DNA from: SHVO01 sp041906145
GTDB lineage: Bacteria > Pseudomonadota > Alphaproteobacteria > Rhodospirillales > Rhodospirillaceae
Assembly (NCBI GenBank): GCA_041906145.1
Contig: JAYRJU010000001.1
Coordinates: 372,001-436,000 of the forward strand
Length of the DNA: 64,000 nt
Direction of reading: 5' to 3'
Each line of letters begins with the position of its first letter. Position 1 is the first letter of the stretch. A model generated the notes under the pieces. That model saw only the letters and a program-made list of their open reading frames with translations, was not told the origin of the DNA and ran no database searches. Positions 47,611-56,080 of the stretch are shown in pieces. A program made the translations under genes and the position numbers.

Positions 47611-48576
47611 TTACTTTGTTAACAGCCCCCGTGAGGCGTACCAGCTGACGGCATCTTTAAATCCAAGGTAGATATTCCACTCTGGATTATATCCTGGAAG
47701 TTCCGTGACTTCGGCGACCCAGTTGGGGTGTAGAAGCTCGGGCACCTTGCTCCAGGACAGCACCGAGGCCCGGCCGATGACGCTGGCGGTCAGGCTGGCG
47801 AGCGCCCCGGCGGCATAAAGGATGGGGGCCGGTACCGCGATCAGCCGGGGGGTGGTGCGCAAGGCGCTGCCGGCGGCCTCGGCAATCTCCTCCCAGGTAT
47901 AACCGCCGGTCCGGCCGTCATCGAATTCGACCGGCTGCGGGGGCGGCGTCTCGACCGCGAGGGCGGCGATGACCGCCGCGGCCACATCGGCCCCATGAAC
48001 CAAGGACGTCCGGGCCCGGTCGACCATCGGGCGCAGCACGAAGCCGCGCGCCGCCATCTGGAAAATGCGCAAGGTCTCGAGATCGCCGGGGCCATAGACC
48101 GCGGGCGGACGCAAAATGACCGTCGGAAGTTTACCGGCGAAGGCGCGCAGGGCTTGTTCGCCCGCGCGCTTACTGGCGGCGTAGGGTGACAAACGCGGCT
48201 CGCGCGCGGCCAGCGACGAAAGATGCACGAAACGCGGCGGCACGCTTTCGTTCGACGCGATTTCGGCAAGAAGGCGCGTCGCATCGGCGTTGACAGCGAA
48301 AAACGCATCGCGGCTGGTCGCGCGTATGGCGCCCGCGCCGTGCACGACGGCGACCGCGCCTTTCACAAGCGACTTGAGCGCCGTCTCATCACTGAGCGAA
48401 CCCAGCACCCAGGAGATGCTGTCGTCCTCGAATTGTTCAGGCTTTGGAAGCCGGCGCGCGAGCGCGCGCACCGTGTAGCCTTCCTCGATCAACGCTCTTA
48501 CCACGTGCCGGCCGATGAAGCCGGTCGCACCCGTCACCGCGACGACCGGGCCCGCAGTGTGCTGATCACGAGGCAA
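47611..48576 (-). CDS. cerR: CerR-like NAD(P)-dependent epimerase/reductase
   Basis: The 321-residue extended SDR has the nucleotide-binding TGATGFIGRHV near the N-terminus and the catalytic YAASK. In Caulobacter a protein of this family (CerR) reduces the 3-oxo group of the ceramide intermediate. Membership of the same gene group (spt, acp, acyl-AMP ligase) supports that role. The only start keeping the complete Rossmann motif with normal spacing is a TTG at 48576, overlapping the acyl-AMP ligase stop by 11 bases. Confidence 0.78.
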   Translation of the reverse strand: MPRDQHTAGPVVAVTGATGFIGRHVVRALIEEGYTVRALARRLPKPEQFEDDSISWVLGSLSDETALKSLVKGAVAVVHGAGAIRATSRDAFFAVNADATRLLAEIASNESVPPRFVHLSSLAAREPRLSPYAASKRAGEQALRAFAGKLPTVILRPPAVYGPGDLETLRIFQMAARGFVLRPMVDRARTSLVHGADVAAAVIAALAVETPPPQPVEFDDGRTGGYTWEEIAEAAGSALRTTPRLIAVPAPILYAAGALASLTASVIGRASVLSWSKVPELLHPNWVAEVTELPGYNPEWNIYLGFKDAVSWYASRGLLTK

Positions 48577-50344
48577 CGGGCGAGCTCATGTCGATGGGAA
48601 GGATATCGCCGGCTTCGAACATCTTCTTGGCGCGGCCGCGGGCGAGTTTGCCCGATGTGGTCTTGGGCAAGCTGCGCGCCGGAACGAGCACGACATCGCA
48701 CAGGATACCTACGGCGTCCTGGACCTTCGCGCGCACGTCGGCGTGCAACTTCTGGCGGTCTTCGATGCTGGAGGCACGGCACTGGACAAGCACCGTGGGC
48801 CGGTCGCTGCCATCGGCGTTCGGCAGGATGATCGCGGCGCTGTCGCCGGAGCGAAGGCCTTCGATATGCTCGACGCTCCACTCGATATCCTGCGGCCACA
48901 CGTTGCGGCCGTTGATGATAATCAAGTCCTTGGCGCGGCCGACGATGACGAGTTCCTCGCCAATCCAGTAGGCGAGATCGCCGGTGTCGAGCCAGCCCTC
49001 GATGAGCGCGGCTTGCGTGGCTTCCTCGTCGTTGAAATAGCCCTGCATGACGCTGGGGCCTTGCACGAAGAAACGGCCGACTTGGCGTTCACCAAGCACC
49101 TTGCCCGCTTCGTCGCGGATTTCGCCGCGGTGTTCGGGAAGCACTTTGCCGCAGGAGACAAACGTACGTGCGTCGGGCGCATTGGCCTGCGTCGGCACGG
49201 CGCGGTGCGCTTCGAGCGCTTCCTTGTCGACGTGATCGAGGAGCATTCCGGTGCCCGCGTCGGCGAAACTGACGGCGAGCACGCACTCGGCCAATCCATA
49301 GCTGGCGCAGAAGGCCTTTTCCGAGAACCCATACGGACGGAACGCTTCGGCAAAAGCCTGCATGACATTCGGCTTGATCATCTCACCGCCGATGCCGGCG
49401 ACGCGCCATTTGGACAGATCGAACCCAAGGGAACCCTCGGCCATGGTCGAGACGCGGCGCGCACAAAGTTCGTAGCCGAACGACGGCGCGTAGGAGACGG
49501 TGCCGCCGTTGTCGCTGATCAGCTTCAGCCACGTGAGCGGGCGACGGGCGAAATCTTCTGTTGGGATGTAGTCCATCGACGTCTGGCTGGTGAGCGCGCC
49601 GAGCATGAAGCCGACGAGGCCCATATCGTGGAAGAACGGCAGCCAGGACGTGCCGCGGTCGCCTTCGCCGTTACGCACCCCATACCGTGTCATCGCACGG
49701 CAGTTCGCCATGAGGCTCGCGTGCGTGACCATCACGCCGGTGGGAAAGCGCGTCGAGCCGGAGCTGTACTGGATGTAGGAGAGCTCACCGGTCTTGGCCT
49801 TCGGCAAGAGCGATGCCGGAGCGGCGCGCCCGTACACGTCGGCCGCCGTTCCGATCAACATCAGCGCTAGACCGGCCGCGGATTCCTCTACGAGGGGCAG
49901 GAATTCCGCCGGGCCGACGGCCATGCGTGCGCCCGAGGAGCGCAACTGGCCTTTGATCTGTTCGATATAGGCCTCGCGACGGCCAAAGGCCGTGGGCAAG
50001 GGCATCGGGACAGGGATCGCGCCCGCGTATTGGCAGGCGAAAAACATAGCGAGGAAATCCGGGTGGGTCGCGGCCAGGAGGGCGACGCGATCGCCCGGCG
50101 CGATGCCCATGCCCACCAGCCGGCGGCCAAGGTCCTCGGCGCGCTTCTGCAAGTCACGGTACGGGAGGACGATCTCCAGGGCCCCGCGCGCGGAGTAGAA
50201 GTTCATCCCGGTTTCGCTTTGAGCGGCGTAGTCCAAGGAGTCGGCCAGGGTCTCGAAGTCCGCGAGGCGGCGACGGAAGCCGGGGGAGTCCGAGGGCGTG
50301 GGACGAAGCGACGAAGTGTCGGAAATGCTGGCTGATGTGCTCAT
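48566..50344 (-). CDS. fatty acyl-AMP ligase (acyl-ACP synthetase of the sphingolipid locus)
   Basis: The 592-residue adenylating enzyme has YIQYSSGSTRFPTGV, the ATP-binding loop of the FAAL branch, and DTGDLAYWIGEELVIVGRAKD with NGRNVWPQDIE near the C-terminus, as in fatty acyl-AMP ligases rather than CoA ligases. It activates a fatty acid as acyl-AMP and probably loads the adjacent ACP. It is the first gene of the minus-strand FAAL-cerR-acp-spt run. A palindromic operator-like site lies 47-65 bases before its start. Confidence 0.85.
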   Translation of the reverse strand: MSTSASISDTSSLRPTPSDSPGFRRRLADFETLADSLDYAAQSETGMNFYSARGALEIVLPYRDLQKRAEDLGRRLVGMGIAPGDRVALLAATHPDFLAMFFACQYAGAIPVPMPLPTAFGRREAYIEQIKGQLRSSGARMAVGPAEFLPLVEESAAGLALMLIGTAADVYGRAAPASLLPKAKTGELSYIQYSSGSTRFPTGVMVTHASLMANCRAMTRYGVRNGEGDRGTSWLPFFHDMGLVGFMLGALTSQTSMDYIPTEDFARRPLTWLKLISDNGGTVSYAPSFGYELCARRVSTMAEGSLGFDLSKWRVAGIGGEMIKPNVMQAFAEAFRPYGFSEKAFCASYGLAECVLAVSFADAGTGMLLDHVDKEALEAHRAVPTQANAPDARTFVSCGKVLPEHRGEIRDEAGKVLGERQVGRFFVQGPSVMQGYFNDEEATQAALIEGWLDTGDLAYWIGEELVIVGRAKDLIIINGRNVWPQDIEWSVEHIEGLRSGDSAAIILPNADGSDRPTVLVQCRASSIEDRQKLHADVRAKVQDAVGILCDVVLVPARSLPKTTSGKLARGRAKKMFEAGDILPIDMSSPVAS

Positions 50345-50390
50345 TTGGCGTTCTCTTCGCCCTAACCCAGCAGACGGTCAATTCACCGAA

Positions 50391-50409
50391 TGTTACAATT
50401 ATTGCAACA
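50391..50409. promoter_or_regulatory. 19-bp imperfect palindrome upstream of the acyl-AMP ligase
   Basis: TGTTACAAT and ATTGCAACA are complementary at 8 of 9 positions around one central T. It sits in the 188-base divergent region between the acyl-AMP ligase and bufA, closer to the ligase. A dimeric regulator (TetR or similar type) is the likely reader. Confidence 0.5.
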
Positions 50410-50477
50410 TCCTTGATCGTTCGGATAACAAGGCCGTGGGCGCGAGGCTTTCACAGAGGTGTGATTCCTTGCGGGTT

Positions 50478-50506
50478 TAGACCAGTTTGTATCATCTATC
50501 TAAGAT
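50478..50506 (+). promoter_or_regulatory. possible promoter of the bufferin operon
   Basis: TAGACC and TAAGAT are separated by 17 bases, ending 27 bases before the bufA start. Both hexamers are only 4/6 matches to the sigma-70 consensus; bufferin operons elsewhere can depend on an alternative (ECF) sigma factor. Confidence 0.3.
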
Positions 50507-50532
50507 GCGTTCGTTTCCGAGGAGACTGCCAA

Positions 50533-50850
50533 ATGGATAAGAAGACTCTCGCCGTTGCCGTTGCCGGCGCCGTGGCCATCGCCGGCCAGCTCGCGCCCGC
50601 CAGCGGCGCGGATGCCAGCAAGGGCAAGGAGAAGTGCTTCGGCGTGGCGGTCGCCGGGGAGAACGGCTGCGCGGCCGCCGACGGCAGTCACGGGTGCGGC
50701 GGTCTATCGACTGTCGATTACAGCGGCAAGGAGTGGGTCCTGGTTGAAGGGGGCTCCTGCGACAAGATGGGCGGCAAGCTCGAAGCATTCGACGGTATCG
50801 GCAAGCCGCCGGCCAAATCACCGGCCGCGAAGACCGACAAAAAGAAGTGA
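50533..50850 (+). CDS. bufA: bufferin precursor peptide (DUF2282)
   Basis: The 105-residue precursor has a signal peptide (about residues 1-26, ending ASG-AD) and a core with four cysteines at 35, 46, 55 and 76 in the DUF2282 pattern KCxGVAxAGxNxC and SHxCxGxSTVD, then a Lys/Pro/Ala tail. Bufferins are ribosomally made peptides whose cysteines are modified by a DUF692 enzyme, and they then bind copper in the periplasm. GAGGAG lies 9 bases before the ATG. It overlaps bufB by GTGA. Confidence 0.87.
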   Translation: MDKKTLAVAVAGAVAIAGQLAPASGADASKGKEKCFGVAVAGENGCAAADGSHGCGGLSTVDYSGKEWVLVEGGSCDKMGGKLEAFDGIGKPPAKSPAAKTDKKK

Positions 50851-51677
50851 GCCTCGCGCGCGCCTGCGGGATCGGTCTCCGGTCGGCGCATCTTTCTCAA
50901 ATCGCCGCTGAAACGCTGGACGCGCCGCGTACGGCGCCGTGGCTTGAGATCCATGCCGAAAATTTCATGTGTGACGGCGGTCCGCGTCTGGCGATGTTGG
51001 ACGCCATCGCCGCACGCTATCCGATCAGCTGCCACAGCGTCGCCTTGTCGCTGGGCTCGGCGCAGGGACTTGATCAGGAGCATCTCGCGCGGGTGAAAGC
51101 GCTGATCGCGCGCATCAAACCTACCTTCGTCTCCGACCACCTGTCGTGGAGCGCGGTCGACGGCGTGCATCTCAACGACCTTTTGCCGCTTCCTTATACG
51201 GAAGCGACGCTGGATATCGTCGCCACAAACGTCTCGCGCGCTCAAGATGCGTTCGACCGGCGGATCCTGGTGGAGAACCCTTCGCGCTACCTCGGCTTCG
51301 CCGACTCAACCATGGACGAGCCGGATTTCCTGAAACGCCTGGTGGCGCGCACCGGCTGCGGCCTGCTGCTGGACCTGAACAACATCCATGTGAGCGCGGT
51401 GAACGTCGGCGTCAGCACCGCCGATTACCTCGCCCGCATCCCGGCGCAGATGGTTGAGGAGATTCACCTGGCCGGCTTCGCGCGAAGCGCCGAACATCCT
51501 GATCTTCTGATCGACACCCACAGCCGGCCCGTGGCCGATGAAGTGTGGGCCTTGTACGAAGCCACCATCGCGCTCATGGGCCCGCGCGCGACCCTGATCG
51601 AGTGGGATACGGACGTTCCCGCCCTTCCCGTGCTCACCGCCGAGATGCGGCGCGCCCAAGACATACTAACGCCATGA
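50847..51677 (+). CDS. bufB: MNIO (DUF692) bufferin-modifying enzyme
   Basis: The 276-residue TIM-barrel protein shows the DUF692 metal ligand segments SDHLSW, ENPSRY, LLDLNNIHVSA, EIHLAGFA, IDTHSRPV and LIEWDTDVP. MNIO enzymes use two or three irons and oxygen to convert cysteines of a precursor, here BufA, into thiooxazole-type groups. The GTG start overlaps the bufA stop and the TGA stop overlaps the bufC ATG, so all three are coupled. Confidence 0.9.
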   Translation: MSLARACGIGLRSAHLSQIAAETLDAPRTAPWLEIHAENFMCDGGPRLAMLDAIAARYPISCHSVALSLGSAQGLDQEHLARVKALIARIKPTFVSDHLSWSAVDGVHLNDLLPLPYTEATLDIVATNVSRAQDAFDRRILVENPSRYLGFADSTMDEPDFLKRLVARTGCGLLLDLNNIHVSAVNVGVSTADYLARIPAQMVEEIHLAGFARSAEHPDLLIDTHSRPVADEVWALYEATIALMGPRATLIEWDTDVPALPVLTAEMRRAQDILTP

Positions 51678-52426
51678 GCCTCCTGGACTTGCAACGGCGC
51701 TTTCAACGAGCGCTGGACGGCGATGCCGACGCGATCGAGGGCTTGGCGCCGGACGCGGCGCGGCGAGTGGCCATTCATAGGGCGACCATCGAAGTTGGTT
51801 TGAACCAAACGCTTTTGAACGCGTTCCCGGTGCTTGCGCGCATCGTCGGCGCGCCGGCGTTCAAGAGCCTTGCCGCGGGCTATATCAGCAGTGCGCCGCC
51901 GCGCCATCCAGTGCTGTCGACCTATGGCCGGGGCTTTCCCGCCTATGTCGCGGCACAGCCGATCGCGGCAAGCTTGCCTTATCTTCATGACGTCGCGCGG
52001 CTCGAATGGGCGCGCCAGGACGCCTATCTCGCGGCGGATGCGCCGCTGCTGGACGCCGGCGCCCTCGACACGAACGATGCGGAGACGTTGAGCACGCTGC
52101 AGCTGCGCGCGCACCCCGCCGTGCGGGTGATCAGCTCGCCCTTCCCGATCCACCATATCTGGCGGGTCAATCAAGCCGACGTAGCAACCGAGGATATCCC
52201 CGCCGTCGACATGAGAGTCGCCGAGCATGTGATCGTGACGCGGCCGGCGCTCGAGGTCGTAACGCGGGCCATCAGCCTTGCCGATGCGACATTGGTGCGG
52301 GCCATCACAGGCGGCGCGAGCCTGGGCGCAGCCGTGGAAGCCGCCTTCGCGCTCGGCCCCGATTTCGACGTAACACGGGCCCTCGCCGGCCATTTCGCGC
52401 ACGGAACGTTCCGCGCGCTTTCGTAA
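51674..52426 (+). CDS. bufC: bufferin partner protein (DUF2063)
   Basis: The 250-residue protein starts at the ATG overlapping the bufB stop; the longer upstream frame lies inside bufB. The N-terminal segment LLDLQRRFQRAL, with HRATIEVGLNQTLLNAFPVL, matches the DUF2063 domain that recognises the precursor and presents it to the MNIO enzyme. It ends one base before the next convergent gene. No DoxX-type bufD is present downstream. Confidence 0.87.
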   Translation: MSLLDLQRRFQRALDGDADAIEGLAPDAARRVAIHRATIEVGLNQTLLNAFPVLARIVGAPAFKSLAAGYISSAPPRHPVLSTYGRGFPAYVAAQPIAASLPYLHDVARLEWARQDAYLAADAPLLDAGALDTNDAETLSTLQLRAHPAVRVISSPFPIHHIWRVNQADVATEDIPAVDMRVAEHVIVTRPALEVVTRAISLADATLVRAITGGASLGAAVEAAFALGPDFDVTRALAGHFAHGTFRALS

Positions 52427-54148
52427 TCAGCCGCGGACGTCGAAGCCGGTGCGGGCGAGCAACGTGTAGAATTCCTTGATCGCCTTTTCCCTATCCGCCG
52501 GTTCCGGAAGGTCGGCAGTGTATTCGGCGATGAAATCCTTACGGCGCAGGTAGGTGACCACGGTATCGCGCGCGATCGTGGTCGCGCGGCCGACGGTCAG
52601 CACCCCCGAGGCGCAGAAAGTGACAAGGCGCGTCGCGCGTTCGCGGAACGGCAGACGCGCGTCGTCGAGACGCTGAATGACGCCGGCGGCGATGATGTAG
52701 TCCGAGACGATCTCGTCGAACTTGGCGGCGATGGGATCGCGCAGCGCCGCGTTCAGCTTGGAATCCAGCACAAGGCGCTGGATGGCCGCGGCTTCCTGGA
52801 GACGCGCTTTTTCGGTGCGCGCATCGGGCGCGATCTTCTGAACGGTGTTGAGGGTCGCGGCGAGATTGCGGATCTGCGCTTCGATGGCGCCGCGCGATTC
52901 GGCATCGGCGTTCGGATCGAACATGGCGAGCAGGAACAGGAATTTCTGTTTGCCGGAGGTGAGTTTGTCGCGCACACCCTCCTGGGCCTTCTTGATACCG
53001 CCGGCGCCGCCGAAATTGGCCAAGCGCGCCCAGCGTTCCGTCAGGCCGAACGCCATGTAGCGGCCCCCGAGCACGCCGCGGTCGGAGATGGCGCGCTTCA
53101 GGAGTTCTTCAAAGAAAACCTTGTCGGCGGCCGGATCCTCACTGTTGGTGAGGCGCACGGGGCTGCCCAGATCGCGCTCGATACGTTCAAACAGAACCGC
53201 TTTCGAGCGCGGCAGGAGATCGGCGACAAAAAGCGCGTTCAGAAGTTCAAGCAACTCCTCGGCGGCGAACTTGGTCGGCTTGCACTTGCCTTCGATGAGA
53301 TCGAGCATGCGCATGACGGCGTCGCCGAGATGCTTAGACACACCGATGACATCCTTGATGACCGTCTTCGCGACGAAAATGTCGGCCATCATTTCATCGA
53401 TCATGGCGCGGGCGCGTTCGTCCTTCTGCGTCTTGGCCATGGGCAAAAGCTGGGCCATCTTGCCGAGCCAGCCCTGCCAGTTCACCGAGGTGCGCACAAA
53501 GGCGACATTCGCCATGTAAACGCGCTCCTCCTTGTCGGTGAATTTCGCGTCGATGTTGGCGAGCAGTTCGTCGAGGGTCGAGTTCTTGAGTTCCGGAAGC
53601 TGCTTGGTGTCCGCCTCGCGGGCGCGCGCGGCGATACGATCAACAGCTTCGTAAATAACGTCCTTGCGCTTGCGGGCATCCCCGCCGGTCGCGCGGGTAT
53701 GCAAGCTCGCGATCTTATCGACCGCGGAAGGAACCATGCTGTCCAGATTCAGCATGCGCTTGAGATTTTTGTGGCTATGCAACAGCTCGAGAGGCGTCAT
53801 CTCATGCTTCTCGAGATACTTCGAGAAGATGCGCGCCATCGTGTTGCGGGCCGCGGTTTGATAGAAGTCCGTCACCTGTTCGCACAGAGGCGCTTCTTCG
53901 ACCGGCGTGATCGTGAAGTCCTCGTCCTCCTCGATCTCCTTCATCTGCTTGAAGATCTCGGACTCGCGCGTATTGGTCTCGGAGAACTTGGTCTCCTTCA
54001 CGATGCGCACACCGGCGCAGTTCTTCTGAAGAAGAAGTTCCTGCGCTTTACGGCGCGCAGTTTCCTCGCTGGGCAGCACCTCGCTGATGGCCCACCGACC
54101 TTCTCGATATACCTGCACTTCAAATGAAGCGCGGCCAAGGAATGCCAT
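52427..54148 (-). CDS. large protein of unknown function
   Basis: The 573-residue protein is predicted to be largely alpha-helical, without signal peptide or membrane segments. The N-terminal 60 residues (FEVQVYREGRWAISEV) look like a small beta domain, followed by an acidic linker (about 62-85) and a long helical body rich in Lys, Glu, Leu and Ala. No nucleotide-binding or catalytic motif is visible. It is monocistronic and convergent with the bufferin operon, its stop directly abutting that of bufC. It resembles conserved alphaproteobacterial hypothetical proteins, but I cannot assign a function. Confidence 0.7.
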   Translation of the reverse strand: MAFLGRASFEVQVYREGRWAISEVLPSEETARRKAQELLLQKNCAGVRIVKETKFSETNTRESEIFKQMKEIEEDEDFTITPVEEAPLCEQVTDFYQTAARNTMARIFSKYLEKHEMTPLELLHSHKNLKRMLNLDSMVPSAVDKIASLHTRATGGDARKRKDVIYEAVDRIAARAREADTKQLPELKNSTLDELLANIDAKFTDKEERVYMANVAFVRTSVNWQGWLGKMAQLLPMAKTQKDERARAMIDEMMADIFVAKTVIKDVIGVSKHLGDAVMRMLDLIEGKCKPTKFAAEELLELLNALFVADLLPRSKAVLFERIERDLGSPVRLTNSEDPAADKVFFEELLKRAISDRGVLGGRYMAFGLTERWARLANFGGAGGIKKAQEGVRDKLTSGKQKFLFLLAMFDPNADAESRGAIEAQIRNLAATLNTVQKIAPDARTEKARLQEAAAIQRLVLDSKLNAALRDPIAAKFDEIVSDYIIAAGVIQRLDDARLPFRERATRLVTFCASGVLTVGRATTIARDTVVTYLRRKDFIAEYTADLPEPADREKAIKEFYTLLARTGFDVRG

Positions 54149-54324
54149 TCTGGTCGTCCCTCGAACCCAATCCCCTTCAGGACCAGGCTCCTATAACCTA
54201 CGGTGTCAGCCGGCGCGCAGGCACACCTGAGTGCGCCTTCGTTCTGGCACGCCGATTGCCGGCTCGCGGTTCCCCATCCCCCACGGACGGTTCCCTTATG
54301 AGAGGGTGTAACAAATTAATTAAC

Positions 54325-54341
54325 AACCCGCAAAACGGGTT
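54325..54341 (-). terminator. intrinsic terminator of the acyl-CoA ligase gene
   Basis: AACCCG and CGGGTT form a short stem around a 5-base loop, 10 bases beyond the ligase stop, with T-rich sequence following on the minus strand and a run of T on the plus side. Confidence 0.6.
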
Positions 54342-54350
54342 TTTCGTCTG

Positions 54351-55970
54351 TTACCCGAGCGTGATGTGCCGGAAACGTTCGCGCAGCTTGGTTTTCAGGA
54401 TTTTTCCGGTGGGGCCGATCGGCAGCGCCTCGACGCATTCAAGTGCGTCGGGCAACCACCACTTCGGCAAGCGTGTGGCCAAATAGGCATTGATATCGGC
54501 CAGAGTCGGCGCTTCGCCGCGCGGCACACAGACAAGCAACGGACGTTCGAGCCAGCGGGCATGGGGAACGCCGATCACGGCGGCTTGGGCAACCTGAGGG
54601 TGTCCCAAGGCGGCATTTTCAAGCATCGACGAACTGATCCATTCGCCGCCTGATTTGATGACATCTTTCGCCCGGTCAGTGATCTCCAGGTAACCGTCGG
54701 GATCGAGGGTGCCGATGTCGCCGGTGTCGAACCAACCATCCGGCGTCAGCGGTGAATGGTCTTCCTTGAAATACGACTTGATGATCCAGGGCCCGCGCAC
54801 CTGGATGTGGCCCTGCGCCAGGCCATCATTGGGCAATACGCGCCCTTCGCCGTCGGCGATGCGAATCTGAACGCCGTAGACGCCGACGCCCTGTTTCAGC
54901 TTCTGCCGGACTTGCCGATCGCGCGGGCCGGTTTTGAATTTTCTCTTCGGCCGATTGATGACGCCGATGGGCGTCGTTTCGGTCATGCCCCAGGCGTGAC
55001 AGACCTCGACGCGGAATTCATCCTCGAACGCGCGAATCATCGCCTCCGACACGGCGGCGCCGCCGACAACGACACGCTCGAGCGCCTCGGGTTTACGCCC
55101 GCGCACGCGCATTTCCGCGATGAGGCCCTGCCACACGGTGGGCACGCCCAGCGCACAGGTCACGACTTCCTCGTCCATCAGGCGGAACAGGCGCGGCCCG
55201 TCAAAAGCCGGCCCGCCGAACACAAGCGGCGCGCCCATAAGCGGCGCGGCGTGCGGAATGCCCCAGGCGTTCACATGGAACATCGGCACCACAGGCATAA
55301 GCACGTCGGCCGCGCTCACCAGGCCGTTGGACGCGGCGGCGAAGGAGTGCAGGACCAGCGCGCGGTGGCTGTAGAGAACTCCTTTGGGTAAGCCGGTGGT
55401 GCCTGATGTGTAACACAAAGCGGCGGCGGTGTTTTCGTCGAACTCCGGCCATGGGAATCCGAGATCTTCGCGCGCGAGCATCGTGTCGTAGGCGAGGAGA
55501 TCGCCGAAGCGCTCATCGGTCGGCGCATGCGCCGCATCGGAGAGCGCGATAACCCGCTCGAGTGTCGGCACGCCCGCGACCAGGGCGGCGGCATGTTCGG
55601 CGAAACAGGTGTCGAAGAACAAGACGCGGTCCTCGGCGTGGCTGAGGAGATAGCAAAGCTGGTCGGCCGGAAGGCGCGGGTTCACGGTGTGACAGATGGC
55701 GCCAATGCCGGCGACGGCGAAATAGAGATCGAGGTGCCGCCAGGTGTTGAGCGCGAGGGTCGCGACGCGGTCGCCGGGCTTGATGCCCAGACGGACCAGG
55801 GCATGGGCGAGACGCTGCACGCGCTCATAGGTCTCGGCATAGGTGGTGCGGTGCACCGCGCCTTCGACGCTGAGGGTCACAATGGTGGAATCAGCATGAT
55901 GGGTCGCCGCGTGCTGTAACAGCGGCAGGACCAGGAGCGGTCGGTCCATCATCTGGCCGGCAAGAAGCAT
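54351..55970 (-). CDS. fatty-acid-CoA ligase (AlkK-like)
   Basis: The 539-residue adenylating enzyme contains YTSGTTGLPKGV (the AMP-binding P-loop) and DTGDIGTLDPDGYLEITDRAKDVIKSGGEW (A8 region), the normal acyl-CoA synthetase set. GQMMDRPLLVLPLLQHA at the N-terminus and the overall length fit medium/long-chain ligases such as AlkK. It makes acyl-CoA for oxidation or lipid synthesis. The ATG at 55970 has GGGGGG upstream. It is separate from the sphingolipid locus by 4 kb. Confidence 0.88.
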   Translation of the reverse strand: MLLAGQMMDRPLLVLPLLQHAATHHADSTIVTLSVEGAVHRTTYAETYERVQRLAHALVRLGIKPGDRVATLALNTWRHLDLYFAVAGIGAICHTVNPRLPADQLCYLLSHAEDRVLFFDTCFAEHAAALVAGVPTLERVIALSDAAHAPTDERFGDLLAYDTMLAREDLGFPWPEFDENTAAALCYTSGTTGLPKGVLYSHRALVLHSFAAASNGLVSAADVLMPVVPMFHVNAWGIPHAAPLMGAPLVFGGPAFDGPRLFRLMDEEVVTCALGVPTVWQGLIAEMRVRGRKPEALERVVVGGAAVSEAMIRAFEDEFRVEVCHAWGMTETTPIGVINRPKRKFKTGPRDRQVRQKLKQGVGVYGVQIRIADGEGRVLPNDGLAQGHIQVRGPWIIKSYFKEDHSPLTPDGWFDTGDIGTLDPDGYLEITDRAKDVIKSGGEWISSSMLENAALGHPQVAQAAVIGVPHARWLERPLLVCVPRGEAPTLADINAYLATRLPKWWLPDALECVEALPIGPTGKILKTKLRERFRHITLG

Positions 55971-56080
55971 CGAATCCCCCCCAACGGGATGAAGTGTACT
56001 AACTCGCGCGAAAAATTAACCAAAAATATGGAACTCCAGCCGACAATCCGAGGATGCGACCTCTAGGACCGCAGTTACAA

